From the NCBI GenBank assembly GCA_029449235.1, contig JANATG010000010.1, positions 1,550,001 to 1,614,000 on the forward strand: DNA of 64,000 nt, given 5' to 3'. A program made the position numbers and the translations under genes. Position 1 is the first letter of the stretch. Each line of letters opens with the position of its first letter. Source of the DNA: Linnemannia schmuckeri (taxonomy: Eukaryota > Mortierellomycota > Mortierellomycetes > Mortierellales > Mortierellaceae). Below, one piece after another: positions 35,507 to 48,000 of this stretch. A model generated the notes under the pieces. It searched no databases, had not been told where the DNA came from, and saw only the letters and a program-made list of their open reading frames with translations.

Positions 35507-38500
35507 CTAATCCCATCCGTCCTTCTCCAAGGTGGCTCCAATACTGCGTCGAATAACCTTCCCACCGCGCTTGAGTGCAGAAGCAGCCGCCGCCGAAGAA
35601 GCCATCGATGCCGCCGCCGCTGACGAAGGCCTCAAGGACTCATCCATACCTCCGACAACAATACTCCCGGAACGACGGCGTCCTATAGGGTACTGGCGTG
35701 TGTTACTGCTGTTGCTGTTGCTAGTGTTGACCATGTTGTTCCGGTCGTAATGGTCGTTGAGGCACCCACCTACACCACCACCACCAAGACCGTTGGCAGT
35801 CGAGCTTATCTTCGAGTTGCTCGGCTTCCTTGGGATCCCTCCACCATATGTCGACCGGAAATGGTCGCCGACGGGGACATGGTGCTGTTGCTGTTGGTTC
35901 TGCTGTTGTTGGTTCTCGTTGAGAGTTTGGAGTGGGTACCGGGACGATGCACCGTAGGCTGACGACGATTTGGTGGCTGATGGGACAGGAAGGTGTTGCA
36001 GAGACTCTCGCTTCTCCTGATACGATGATCCCAATAAACCATTGTTGTTATTGTTGTTATGACTGCCGTTGTTGTTGGTAATGGTTGTGTTTGGGGTAGC
36101 GTCACGGCTCGAGTTAGAAAACCGACCAAGCATGGTCCTGATCCCGACATGGTGACTCTGTGATGACTGTGTGCTTCCCAAAAGGTAACCAGAAGGCACA
36201 TCCAGCATCTTGTTGTTATTGTTACTGTTCCTTTGCTGCTGTTGGTGTTGACTGCTACCGCTGCCATAATGACGCTGTTGCTGTTGCTGTTGCTGTTGGA
36301 ACTCTTTCAACTGACGCTCCTCCTCCTCAATCAAGGCGGCGACAGATCCAAGAGACGAGGCCGAGGAACTGTTGTTCGAATGGGACGAGTACGATGATGT
36401 CATAGCCGCAGAAGAAGACCCCGACGAGTGGTATCCGTTGTTGAATTGGGACCGTCCAGGGTGATAATGAGGCGACTGTTGTTGCTGTTGATGTTGTTGA
36501 GGGGAGGCGACTCGTCCGGTGAAGGAAGAAGGGCTGAAGCTGATCGCTGATGGAGGTCTTGATACATCCTGTTGCTGCTGGCTCAAGGTCTGGCTGATAG
36601 ACGGGCTCCTGACACGGCCGTATCCACCGCCTGCAACAGACTTTCCAGCATCGATGCTAGAATGAGGAGTCCTGACCATAGATGGAATGAGCAATGCCTC
36701 CAAATCCTCCTCATTCATTTCTCCGATCTCTCGGTGGTCATCCTGATCAGCCTCGTCATCCTCGGCATCGACGGGATCACGACCCTCCTGAGAGTACTTG
36801 GTCGACGCCGCGCTGCTTCGACCGCTCCTGTTGACGCTGCTGACTTTGAATTCCGATCGGACTGGGGGCGCACTGGTCGAAAAAAGGGTGATCGAGCTTG
36901 GTCGTTGATGCCCACGTCCAAAGTTGTTGATGCTGCTATGCACTTCTTCGTCCATCGGGTCAAAAGGTCCGCCAGGAAGATACTCCCGTCCACGATACGC
37001 GCGACCAGCTGATCCAGATTTTCCGCCCGCCATTGCGATGGGAACAGGGAGCGTCTTGGGAGGGGTCACGGGAGGCTGAGCTCGTTGGCGCTGCTGAGAG
37101 CTGTTGGAGAAACCGCTGGAAAGAGATGACTTGTTAGAGTCGGGGGTTCCTGTCTGAGTACATGCACTATCGTTCAGCGCTATGTTTGACGGGCTCGATG
37201 TGAATGAGGTTGGGGGTGTTGGCAAAGGATGCTCAGTAGACGAAGACTGAGCGCCAGGAACTGCCGTAGGTGCAACTGAGCTCTTCTTGCCAAAGGAGAA
37301 TCGTCTGGGTCTAGTAATCAGGTTGCGCAAGCCTGACAAGGTGGGTGAAGTCGGGCTATTGTCCGATTGACGGCTCGAAGGGCGAGGAGATTGCGCAGAA
37401 CCTTGACCTTGTCCTTGCATGCCAGTGTCGAATGAGTGAGGATATCCATCAGGAGACATGGCCCTATAAGCTGAGCCAGAGGATAGAAGTAGGGGCGGGG
37501 GTGAAGACATCAACCTACGCTGCTCTGCTCTTTCTGCTGCAGAGTCTCGCTTGGAGAAAAAGCCGGGTGGAGGCGTAGGGGCTGCCTGGGATGGTGTCAC
37601 TGACCGCGAGCGATCCTCCAAAGTGATCTGGGATGCTCTAGAGTTAGGCCGGCTGCTTCCTGGAGGTTTTCCATTTGAGAGCAGCTTCAGGTTGGGAAAC
37701 GACTGGGCTGGTGTGGGTGACTGAAAGTACGAAAGATGGGGTCCAGGGAAGCAAGTATCTCCAACATAGAACTGGCACTTTCTATGGAACACCATGCTGC
37801 AGTCTAAGCCAATCATTTGGAAATTAAGATAATTATGTGTAAGATTTTTGAGAAGCACGTTCGTACTTGCTATGTCGGTAGTGTTGCTTGCACGCATACC
37901 TTGGCAGATAACTGCTTGCTTCTTGACATAGTCGTGGCAGAGCCTGCATTCGACCGCTATTATACAGAAATAAAAACAGTGAGTTAATATCTGTGGTTCA
38001 CGAGAATATCTGAAGATGCTACGGCAATAACAATGCAAAGTATCACTTACGTTTGGCAAAGGAACTCTTGACAAAGCTGTGTTGGCTCGGGGCTTTGCCA
38101 CCCTTTTGAAATTCTGGATGACGATCGGCGGGGGCCGTGGGAGCTGGAACGGTTGATGAAGAGTAATATCCACTGGCGCTATCGACACTACCGCGACGAA
38201 CACTTCTTCCGATGCCATTCATACCTGTAGCCGATGCTGCTGGCGGTGGAGCGCCAGATGAAAGTCCAAGTGGAGTCGATGCCCTCTTTGCTGCTGCTCC
38301 TCCTCCTTCGAGCGCTGCGGCGATAAGGAGTTTCTCTTTAGGCTCCATTGACTTTCTTTTCATGTAAGGCAAACTGTCCATTGGCTTGAGCTCCTACAGT
38401 CAACAATTATTATATAGGAAATTAGTATCATATATTAGAAGCAATACATCTGGTTATAACGTAGCCAAGAAGTGATCTTACTCGCGAAGTGAAGTTGCGC

Positions 38501-41500
38501 TTGATCCAAATGTGACGACCCAGGGCACCGGCGCTTGGTCTTAGACTGGGATCCTTCTGGAAACATTGGCACAAAAAGTCTAGGAGATCCATTGAAAGGT
38601 TGCTTGGTAGTGGTGGTCGTTCGTCCTCTACAATCCTGAAAAGCGTCGTCAAGGGGAGCAGCTCTGCGTACGGTGGCTGTCCTGTAAGCATCTCAATAAC
38701 AGTGCATCCCAACGACCAGATATCGCTTGCTGGTGACGCTCCCTTCAGCTCAATCACCTCAGGCGCCACTAAAATTGTCAAAAAGTAAAAAGATATAAAA
38801 ATTAGCACATAACTTTGACATTTCGGATACATCCTGCGATCCTTTACATGTCCATAAAACGAGTACGTACTCCAGTTAGGTGTCCCTGCGACGGCTCCGA
38901 AATCAGACTCTTTAACCTTCAGGTTCAGGGAGACACCAAAATCAGACAGCTTAACATTTCCATTCTTTGTGGTCAGAATGTTGGCAGCCTTCAAGTCACA
39001 ATGAACAACCTATATCATGAGAAAAATCGCCATGGTAAGCGCACATGATCCGCATTGGAAGGGGAGAAGAAAGACTAGAAGCGGAGCAAATGAAGAACTG
39101 TACCTCTTTGCCGTGAAGGTAGACAAGACCTTCCAGAATCTTGACCACATACGCTACGACAAGCTTCTCGGGGAAAGTTCCAAACGATTTCAGTGTCGTC
39201 AAGAGCGATCCATTTTCGACGAACTCCAGAATGATGTTGAGATATCCAGAACTCCTAATAAACCCCTCGTACTTCACAATCGATGGATGTGTCAACGACT
39301 TTAGCAAATCAACCTCCTGCATAAGGATGTCCATCTCGGTGTCCTTCAAGCCGTCGATTTTGATTCGTTTGACCGCCACCATCTGTCCTGTAACCAAATT
39401 CAGCGCTCTAATATATAATAAATGTGAACATCAGAAATGACTTTTGATGATGGACATGCACTGAAGTGAAAGCAACAAGGCAGAAACTTGTAAACTCACT
39501 TGTAAACAGAGCCGAACTGGCCGCGCCCAATACAGTTTCCGAGTTGCTAAAGACAAAAATTAGAGCGTAATAGCTATAAGAATCGTTGAAGGCGGACTTT
39601 TTTACCATATCTATCACGCAGTAAAGCATCTACGGATTACTTACGAAAGTTGCGACCAAAAGATCGCCCTCCCAGAGTTCCAACTTCTCTCGGAGAGGTT
39701 CCACGCTATTGGCGCTCTTGCGAAGACCCTGGACAGGGGTTGTTGATCTGGACGTTGCCGGTGTGCCCACTGACGACAAAGGATTTCCGTCCACAGTCTT
39801 CTCCGAAGAAGTCCGACCATGGTGCTTGGCGAAAGAAAGCGAGATGACTTGTCCGGGTCCGGTCAACGTAGAGATGGCGTTGTAGGAGGCTGACTGAGCC
39901 AGAATACCAGGACTTCCAGGGCTATACCCTTCACGAAATCCAGTGATGCCCATTACAGCATTGGCGGCCTGAGGATCCAATGATATGCTCTTCTTCTTCC
40001 TCCTTGTCATATCTAGTGCAGATGACCGACCCTCAGCAGTCAAAAGTGGGCCTGATGCAGACTTGGGCAAGGAAGCTGGTGGATCGAAGGGTGACGGAGT
40101 AATCCGGCCAAAAACAAGGTCACGCTGCTCCCGTCTAGTCTCTGCATCCAACTCACTTTGGTTCAGATCGTCGCTTCCAAAGCTCATGTCCTCGACGCCC
40201 GCCACAATGTCGTTCAGACTGGGATGGCGTGATACCTTCTCGCGAATGGAAGGAGGTGTATCACGGCGAGGAGTAGGGGTACTTTGGTGCCGATCCCTGG
40301 TCTTCAGAGCATTTGACTCGAGAATGTCGTATCCATTGGCAAAACGGATGCTCTCCTCTTCCAGTTTCCGCACCTGAGCAGCGTAGTAAGAAGATGATGA
40401 TGGACGAATCGAAGCGGTGGTCCCTGCTGTGCTTGGAGTATGAGCAGTCTTTGACCGCACCCGTGAAAGAACCGGTGCTCCTGTCTTGCCACCAACTTTA
40501 AGGATGTCTGCTGGTGTTGATCCTGCAGTGACGATTGGGCTTGGTCCTGGCCGCTTGTCCTTGACAATCATCCTGGGGACGCCTCCTACAACTCGCTCCA
40601 GAGTCAAAATCGTCGAAACCACCTATGCGAGGTCAAACAAAAGTCGAATGAATATCAACACTATATTTTCCTTGACAGAGTTGCATCGGCGCGCAACTAA
40701 TGGCCAGTTCAATGCATTGCATACTTGGGTCATGTCCTTGCCCTCGTAGAGATCCACCGTTTGGAAGAGATCCGAGCTCTGAACGCCGAGCTATGTAAAA
40801 ACAAAACAAACAATGAGGCGTAGTGAATGATGCTTGTTCTTCAACCGCTTCTATTTTAAACGATGCACTAAACTGAACCGTTGTTACCTGTCTGGCCGCG
40901 TTAAGAAAGTTGCTAATGTTCTCCATCTAAAATCGGGGCATTGGTTCATCGGGGAAGTTAGCTTTGCTGTTAGTGTCTCCTATAACTGTATAGTATGTTA
41001 CAGAGCATGCGGTCCATGCAGTGCGCGAGTTCAATATCCACACAATCGCTTCCCGCTCAACCGCAGACTTTTGAGAAATTCAGTAAAATAAATCGTAAGC
41101 AGGATGCAAAAAAGCGCACCACATCAAAATCATACACACACAATCACATCCAAAACACGCACTAACAGGTCCAAGGGTTCAGGAGATCGTCCGGCTATGA
41201 TGTGCTCATTGTCCTGTCATAAAGGTCCCCTTTTTTCCCAATTCATCCGTATTTCTGTTCTGCATTGTTACCTTGACAAACGGCAAGTTTTTTAGACTGA
41301 TTTGCTCCACTGTGCCTGGACGCAACCGATTCGCCAGTCTAGTGGTCGAACAAACAGAGTGAGACCATACAACGACAAGATATAAGCAGGATGGTGAGGA
41401 AGGTGAGAAAGTAGGTGCGCAGAGAGAAGGTACAAAACACGCATGAGTAAGAAAAGAAAAGTAGCGTCAAGTAAGAGCGAGAATAGAAGTGATAGTGAGT

Positions 41501-42915
41501 TCAGTCAACCAGAAGAAACAAGAAGCCCTCAAAAGAAAGGGGCTGGATGACGAGACAGGATTCGGAGGAATAATGCAAGAAAACGACAGCGTAAAAGAAA
41601 ATAGGTGGGCCGGGCAAGACAAGTCAAGAAAGAGACTTTAGCAAACAAAAACAAAACAGAACCAAACCACCTACCGACAGAGAATAACACCGTCTTTGAG
41701 GGATTCATGTAGGTCGGATGATGGCAACGGCTTACCAACCGTCCGTTCGATAAAGTCCTGTGCGGCCTTAAAACGATCCTGCAGTTGCCGCTCTCGAAGC
41801 CGTTTTCCCACCAAGTCTACAGCTGAAACGACTCCAAGGGGAGAGGCGCCTGGGGCTGCTCCCTGTGAGCCTTGGACACTAGATGCGGCTGTAGAGGCTG
41901 TTGTGGACGCTAAACTTGAGTTGGATGTTGACAGTGACGAATTGGCGGATGTAGTGGTAGGCTTGGTCGAGTATCGGGGTAATGGTGGTGGAGGGGGAGA
42001 CGAGACTGTCAAGAGCTGAACAGGTGATTGAGCCGATACCCTGCTCGAGTACACGGAGGGTACTGATACAGAATGAGAATGCGTCCGTGGTGGGAGGGGC
42101 GACGGCGACTTTGCCAAGGTGTTGACGCTGTTGGAACTTCCTGTTGAAGACCTATCCCGAACCATTGGCTTGCCATAAGAAGATCTTTCGGGTAGACTGG
42201 GATCGGCGCTTGTCGCTGCTCTTGTCCTGGTCCCGCCTGCCAGGTTGTATGATGTTCCTCCAGTGCCGCCACTACTCCTGTAAGTGCTTGGATTGGGCGA
42301 TGGTGTTGCTCGAGTCCTGTTGCTGGGGCTGCTAGGCTCGTTCAAGTAAGATTTGGAGCCAGTGTCTGTCGAAGTAAGGGTTGCGACACCACTACTGCTA
42401 CTCCCGCTACTGTTGTTCTCTCTGCTTTCTCTGTAGGCACGTCGTTGAGCGTCGAGAAGGTTATCGGGGGCTGAGACACCAGCAATAGAGGCCGAGAATG
42501 CTGAGCTCGGGCCAAGGAGCGAGTCTCGGTTTAGAAACGGGTTTGAACCGGATCGCAGACGGGTGACAGGGGTGCCAGGACCAAGGCCCGGGCTGGGTCG
42601 AAGGGCGGCGGGGTCTGGTCGTGACTGCTGCGGTGATGAGGCCGGAGAATAAGGTAGGCGGGCGTTGTCGGTGTCGGTACAGTACCTGGCGGTGGGCTGG
42701 AGAGACGAGGCGGAGGTCCTGCGAGTGAGTGAGGGGAGTGTGGTCGTGTTATTGTGGGTCATTGTGGAGGCAGATGGCAAGGCTGTTGCTGGTTGGTGGT
42801 GTTGTTGTTGTGGTTGGGTGAGATGCCGTGTGGAGGGGGAGGATGTCGAGGAGTCCCTGTCCTGTAGGATGGCACTGCTCCTGCTCCTGTAGCGAGTTTG
42901 TATTATGTCCGTCAT
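35507..42915 (-). CDS. Cdc7/SepH-type septation kinase with calponin-homology and C1 domains
   Basis: Twelve exons on the minus strand: 42915-41675, 41338-41272, 40926-40888, 40790-40725, 40622-39645, 39546-39500, 39407-39104, 39009-38871, 38768-38482, 38393-38051, 37956-37900, 37803-35507; 1954 aa, every junction in phase. Order: Ser-rich disordered N-terminus; calponin-homology domain ~378-486 ('HESLKDGVILCRLANRLRPG', 'DLFQTVDLYEGKDMTQV'); Ser/Pro linker; kinase ~798-1056 with 'IGRGQFGSVYK', the lysine in 'MVAVKRIK', 'VVHCDLKAAN', 'LSDFG' and 'GTPNWMAPEVIELKGAS'. The HCD form and 'LTTKNGN' are typical of the fission-yeast Cdc7/Aspergillus SepH kinases that act below the Spg1 GTPase in septation. 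Then a C1 zinc domain, H1161 to C1207, pattern H-x12-C-x2-C-x10-C-x2-C-x4-H-x2-C-x7-C, and ~750 Ser/Gln/Asn-rich residues ending 'ATLEKDGWD'. The fusion is unusual. Confidence 0.88.
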
Positions 42916-43533
42916 AGCGACTGTAGGAGGAGAGTTGTCGTTGTTGTCGTGAGTAAGTGAGCGAAGGAAAGAATGAATGAATGATTATGCGAGTATGGTA
43001 TGGTATGAAAATATGATAATGAAAGAAGGGAAAGTGAAGTAAAAATATGCGTGAACTGTGAGTGATTAGCGAAAAAGGGGGTAAAATAAAAAAAAGAATG
43101 AGAATGAGAAAAGAGAAGAAAGGAACAAGGTGGTGCAAACCCATGGGCTAGTCTGCCAGTGAACAATCAAGGAAAGAAAAAAAGGTAGGAGGGGGAGGAA
43201 GGACACCTCAGAGAAGGCTTGTTTGACAGGGACAGGCTGACTGGCGGGCTAACTAACTGACAGTGTGCAATTGGGTATGGACAAAGAAGCTGTTATTTGT
43301 TGTTTCTTTCTTCCTTTTTGTTATGCCATGGCATAAGAGGATGGGCTAAGGTGCCTCTCTCATATACACTCACTTCGTGGCCCTTTAACTTTTTTTTCAG
43401 TTATACTATTGCTGAGTGACGAGTGCTGAGTAAGAGAGACCAAGAAAGTTCAAACTCGACTTCCGCCTCGGTCAAGGTCAAGGCATACTTTGAATCGATG
43501 AGCATCGTCCATCCGAAAAAGAAACGGCAAAAA

Positions 43534-43555
43534 GAGAGAGCGAGAGAGCGAGAGC

Positions 43556-43583
<28 letters not shown>
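43534..43583 (+). repeat. (GA)n microsatellite
   Basis: About 50 bases of GA repeats, interrupted by GC steps in the first half, upstream of the CH-kinase gene. Confidence 0.9.
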
Positions 43584-43586
<3 letters not shown>

Positions 43587-46500
43587 GGAACGCATCACAC
43601 GCAAAAAACACAAACACACATGCAGGAAGGAGGACAAGACAAGGGTGAAGATTAGAACGGCCTCAATTGCGTGTGTGTTGTTTGCATGGATAGATGGATG
43701 CGATGTGAAGGGGACAGGATGGGGTTATTGTGCGGTAGTGTTGCAAAAGTGCGTTGTGTGTATGTGTATGTGGGGTGAGCAAAAAAGAACGTGCGCAGGA
43801 GCGCATCTTTTCCCTTCCCATCTCATCCCTCTCCCTCCTTCGCTCTCCTCTCTCTTTCTTCGTTTTTCTCTCTTTGCAATGTACCATTGAGAACAAGAGG
43901 GGAAAGGGGAGGTGACAACATCAAATAAAAAATAACAAAAACAGAGAGCGAGCGAGCGAACGAGAGAGAGAGGAGCTTTGATCGATCTGTTTCGTACCAT
44001 CCATGTAGACTACCCATGGATGCATCCGCTCATTCAAATCTCTTCGCCGTTGGACATTCATATTAATATTCCTCACCGACAGTACAATGCTCACAGTCTC
44101 TGCATCCGCGTTTCATTACCAGGACGCATCTAACACTCAAATCTTACAAGAATAACTAAAACAGAAATATAACAAGCCTGGCATATGTCAATCACAACCA
44201 TGGCAACAACAACCAGATGCATAAATCTTCAAAGAGAACAACAAAAACTCGATTATGTGAGCGGGACGATCCAAATCTGGCAAAAGAACAAGAAAGACGA
44301 AAAAAAAGGGATAGAAAGAGAATATGCAATTGATACTTTCTCTCTCTCTGAATGGGACATGGCACCTTTCTTTCCTCCCTTGCTCATACCTTCCATACTC
44401 TTTGTTTTCCTTTTGCTCTGTCTTTTCTGTGCCCCTTCCCCTTTTTTGGCCCATCCCGATTTGAGGCTCAACCATGTCGTCGTAGTTTTGTTCGACCGGG
44501 TAGTCCAAAACAATAGCTCTCTTTACTTCCTTTCCTCTTCTCTCCCTTTCTTCGTCATGATCCCTGTTTTATTCCCAGGACGAAAAGAAAGTGCATTTCA
44601 TCTCACTGAGCTCCGTTTAGCACGCTAGCAAAACACACATGAATTTATATCTAGACTTGTGGTCCTCTTCTTTAGCCCCCTTTTCAGTTCCCCTTCATGG
44701 AGTCGTAAAAGCATAGGCTCTTTAAACCACCTTCTCTCTTGTCCAATTGACATGCTCTGTTTCTGAGGCCATGTCAAACGGTGGCGATCCAGCACGATAA
44801 ATCGTAAAATTGCAACATTCGAAAGTTAGAGAATTGAGAATGGGACACAAAAACAACATTCCGCACTCGCCGAGCCCTTCCAATAGGGCACACTTTCAAA
44901 ATTAAAAAAAAAAAAAAAAAAAAATAGTCCGAGTAAAAAAAAAATAAGTATGCTGCGTTCTGGTCCATGACGCATGCCCTTCCTTCAATTTCACCCCATA
45001 AAAATCTAAGCTTGTTGTCGGATCTCGCTTGCCACACACCTTGTTTTTTTTTGTTGTTGTTTTTTGAACCTTTGCAGCCACGCGGTCATTTTCAAGAACC
45101 CCTTTTTCCTTCCTTCCCTACCTTTTCCATTCCCTTTCATTCCATCAATCGTTCCTTTTTCGTCACTTGCTTTGTTTATTCTTTGTTCCTCGCCGTTTTG
45201 TTTTGGACCGAGATGAACCATGAAGTCTTTAGTCGAGTAGCACATATAAAAAAGCTGCAATCATCTTCATATCCTAACTTATGGCGAAGTAGCTGTGTCT
45301 GCCTGGAATGACTCTCCATGTTGTTTTTATCAAGCGACTCTCTCTCTCTCTTAACCCTTCTCAACCCTTGATTACCCTTTTTTTCTGTGCTGCGGTCAAT
45401 TATAATGTTTTTATGACGTTTTCAGTTTGCTGCCTCACCAAAGTCGGGCTGGGGATAGTTTCATCGTTATTTGATCAATTGGTTAATCGAGGGAGATAAC
45501 CATTTTGGTTTCAACATGGTGATCATCAGTGTAAATAATTGATCCTATCGAAAGAGTGAAAATCCGGAGTGCCGACTGCCGCAACGTTGGCTCACTTGCC
45601 AAAAACGAGGTGTCAAAATAATACCTGGAAAATACTCATTGCGAATCAACTCTTCCATAGTTCATTTGATGATACTGGTCCTGTTCCCTACCAATAGACC
45701 CATTTAATTTCTATAAATCGTATGAACAATTTGGACCCCTCTTGAATGAGTGAGGTATTCCAAGCATGTATGTTTTTGAGAATGTCCTCGGAGCACTTCT
45801 ACTACAGGAGGGGGGAAAAAAAGTAGAGGCAACTTCTATTTGAAAGGGAGAGGAAAATTGTCGAAAGGTTGGTTCAACTACAGTTGCTGAACTGAAAGTT
45901 TTCGGTTCAGGACAGGCACAGGGGAGCAGGGAAGGAATGGAGGGGTGGCAGGAAGCACCATCACTATCGGCACCATCGTTCTCTTCTTGACATGTTCATA
46001 AAAACCTCTCATCTGCCTCTGGAAGGTTTGAGAGATAATATTGTTAGTCGGCCAAAAAGGACGTTTTGACACAAAACAAAAGTGTGATCCATTCCTCACC
46101 TCTCTCACCAATACAAACGGCAACAACAGAAACGACCAACAACTAACTATCCCGTACATGCGCCGGTTTATCACGTTTTTTCCTCGTTTCTCCAGACCTT
46201 TCATTAGCAAAAAGAGTAAAAGGCAGAGTTTGACGAATCGCAAGAAGAAAAAAACAGGGGGTAGAGAGAAACATTAACGTGCACTTTTGCGGTAGGGTAT
46301 TCCTACCAACGCTGCTGAAAATGAGAGAGAGGAAGATGCCTGTAGAAAGTTCATTGGTGTGTACTCATACCATCGCTCTCTGACCCTGTTTGAGAATAAC
46401 AGCCATGCCAAAGTTCAAAGCTGCTACGATACATCATGACAAGCTTAGAGGACAAGTGAGGATGCGTCGTTATGCGTGCCTATTTGGAAGGATAAAACTT

Positions 46501-47842
46501 GTCCTGAGGGCACTCTTAGCTTCGCAAGTCAAAAAGGCTAGATCACTCTCTTAACCAAAAAGTCCAGGTGCCATGGCGCGTCTCATCCACGTCACCATCT
46601 TCATGTACAGTGCCGTTCCATAAAGAATTTGCGAAAAAAGAAAAAAAAATAAGTAATAATTTTTTGGTCTCCAGTGGTGAAAAGGATTCTCTCGGTTAAC
46701 AAAGACACTCAACGGGAAGCGAGAAAAAGCTGGCCCACTTGTCTTGAAAGGGATGAAAAACCATAAGGATGGCCTCAGGGTACCCTGGAAGGGCCTTATA
46801 AATCCCCGCGAACCGTCCTTTTGGCGTTATCTTTTTATCCACGGTCTCTCTCACCCCCGTTTACACCTGAAAAAAGTCAAAAATCAAAATAGCAAATTCT
46901 TTTTAGTATGCCGCTGTACTTTTGCAGCCATTTGTGTGGAAAAATGGCGGTAGCCCAAATACCTCCCTCAAGCCATCATCTGATTAATGGAACTAAACTG
47001 CCTACTCTTAAACCACTCCCACTTTCTTTCTGATCCTTTTTCTTAGTATTTCGTTCATCATTTCCAAAACCAAGGTTTGAAGTCATCGACTGCTCAGAAA
47101 GAAACCATATCGAAGAATATGCTATTTACACCCGCGATGCTCTTGTTTACAGGAAATATCTCCGTCCAGAACTTGTTGTACTTCATCAATGTATCTTCAA
47201 CAAAAAAAAATGGAGTAGAGTGAAAGAAAAGCCGAAAGGGGGTCTAGTCTAGGAGAAAAGAGTGTTTCTGTAGGAAGAAACGAGAAACAAAAACAAAGAC
47301 ATTCCTTATCCTTCCGTGGTTTTTTCACTTGATTGGAAAAAGATAGTGTCTTTGCTATCTACGAAATTATTTTCGTTCAAGACCAATAGGATAAACAGAT
47401 ATGGATGCGAGAATATTCCTCTATGGAGATCATTTGGTAGTTGTGGAGCCGCATTGTTACTCGTCCACCACCAAATTCTCCTTACTTCCCCTCTGACCTC
47501 CTCTCATTGAGAACGGATCATTGGTGCAGAAAGATGAAAATGGACGATGATTTAGGGACTAGAACAAAAAAAAGCGATCGTGAAAAAAGTCAATACTATT
47601 AGCTTTTCAGCTTTTTGTGCTTGAGGATGCGCCCTGGATTGATTTGACAGGTTGATTCTCAATCCTTTGAAGGTTGATATGTGGCGATCATGTATTCAGG
47701 ATACTACAAAGCACATGATCGTGGTCGCATAGACAGATTCAACTAAAAGATCACAAGAAGTATCGATGATTACACTGAGGTGGTGGGAAACTGCCGGAAA
47801 GGTAATCAAATGGGGGGTTTTTTTTTGCTTTTCGTTTTGAGT

Positions 47843-48000
47843 TGAATCGACCAACCAACCAACTCATCCAACTCATCCAACTCATCCGGCCAACTCAACC
47901 ATCAAACTCAACTAACCACTCAAGTGGCCAGCTCAACCAACTCAACCAACCAACTCAACCAAGACAACCAACCAACTCAACCTACTTAAGCAACCAACTA
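47843..48000 (+). repeat. degenerate tandem repeats of CAACCAACTCA-type units
   Basis: Units such as CAACTCATC, CAACTCAACCAA and CCAACCAACTCAACC recur for ~160 bases, strongly A/C-biased on the plus strand. They give a false Asn/Gln/Thr/Pro-rich frame. Confidence 0.85.

Noticed and set aside
44185..44628. 147-codon ATG frame with a hydrophobic segment
   Set aside because: The hydrophobic stretch comes from CT-rich DNA and there is no family resemblance or conserved pattern.
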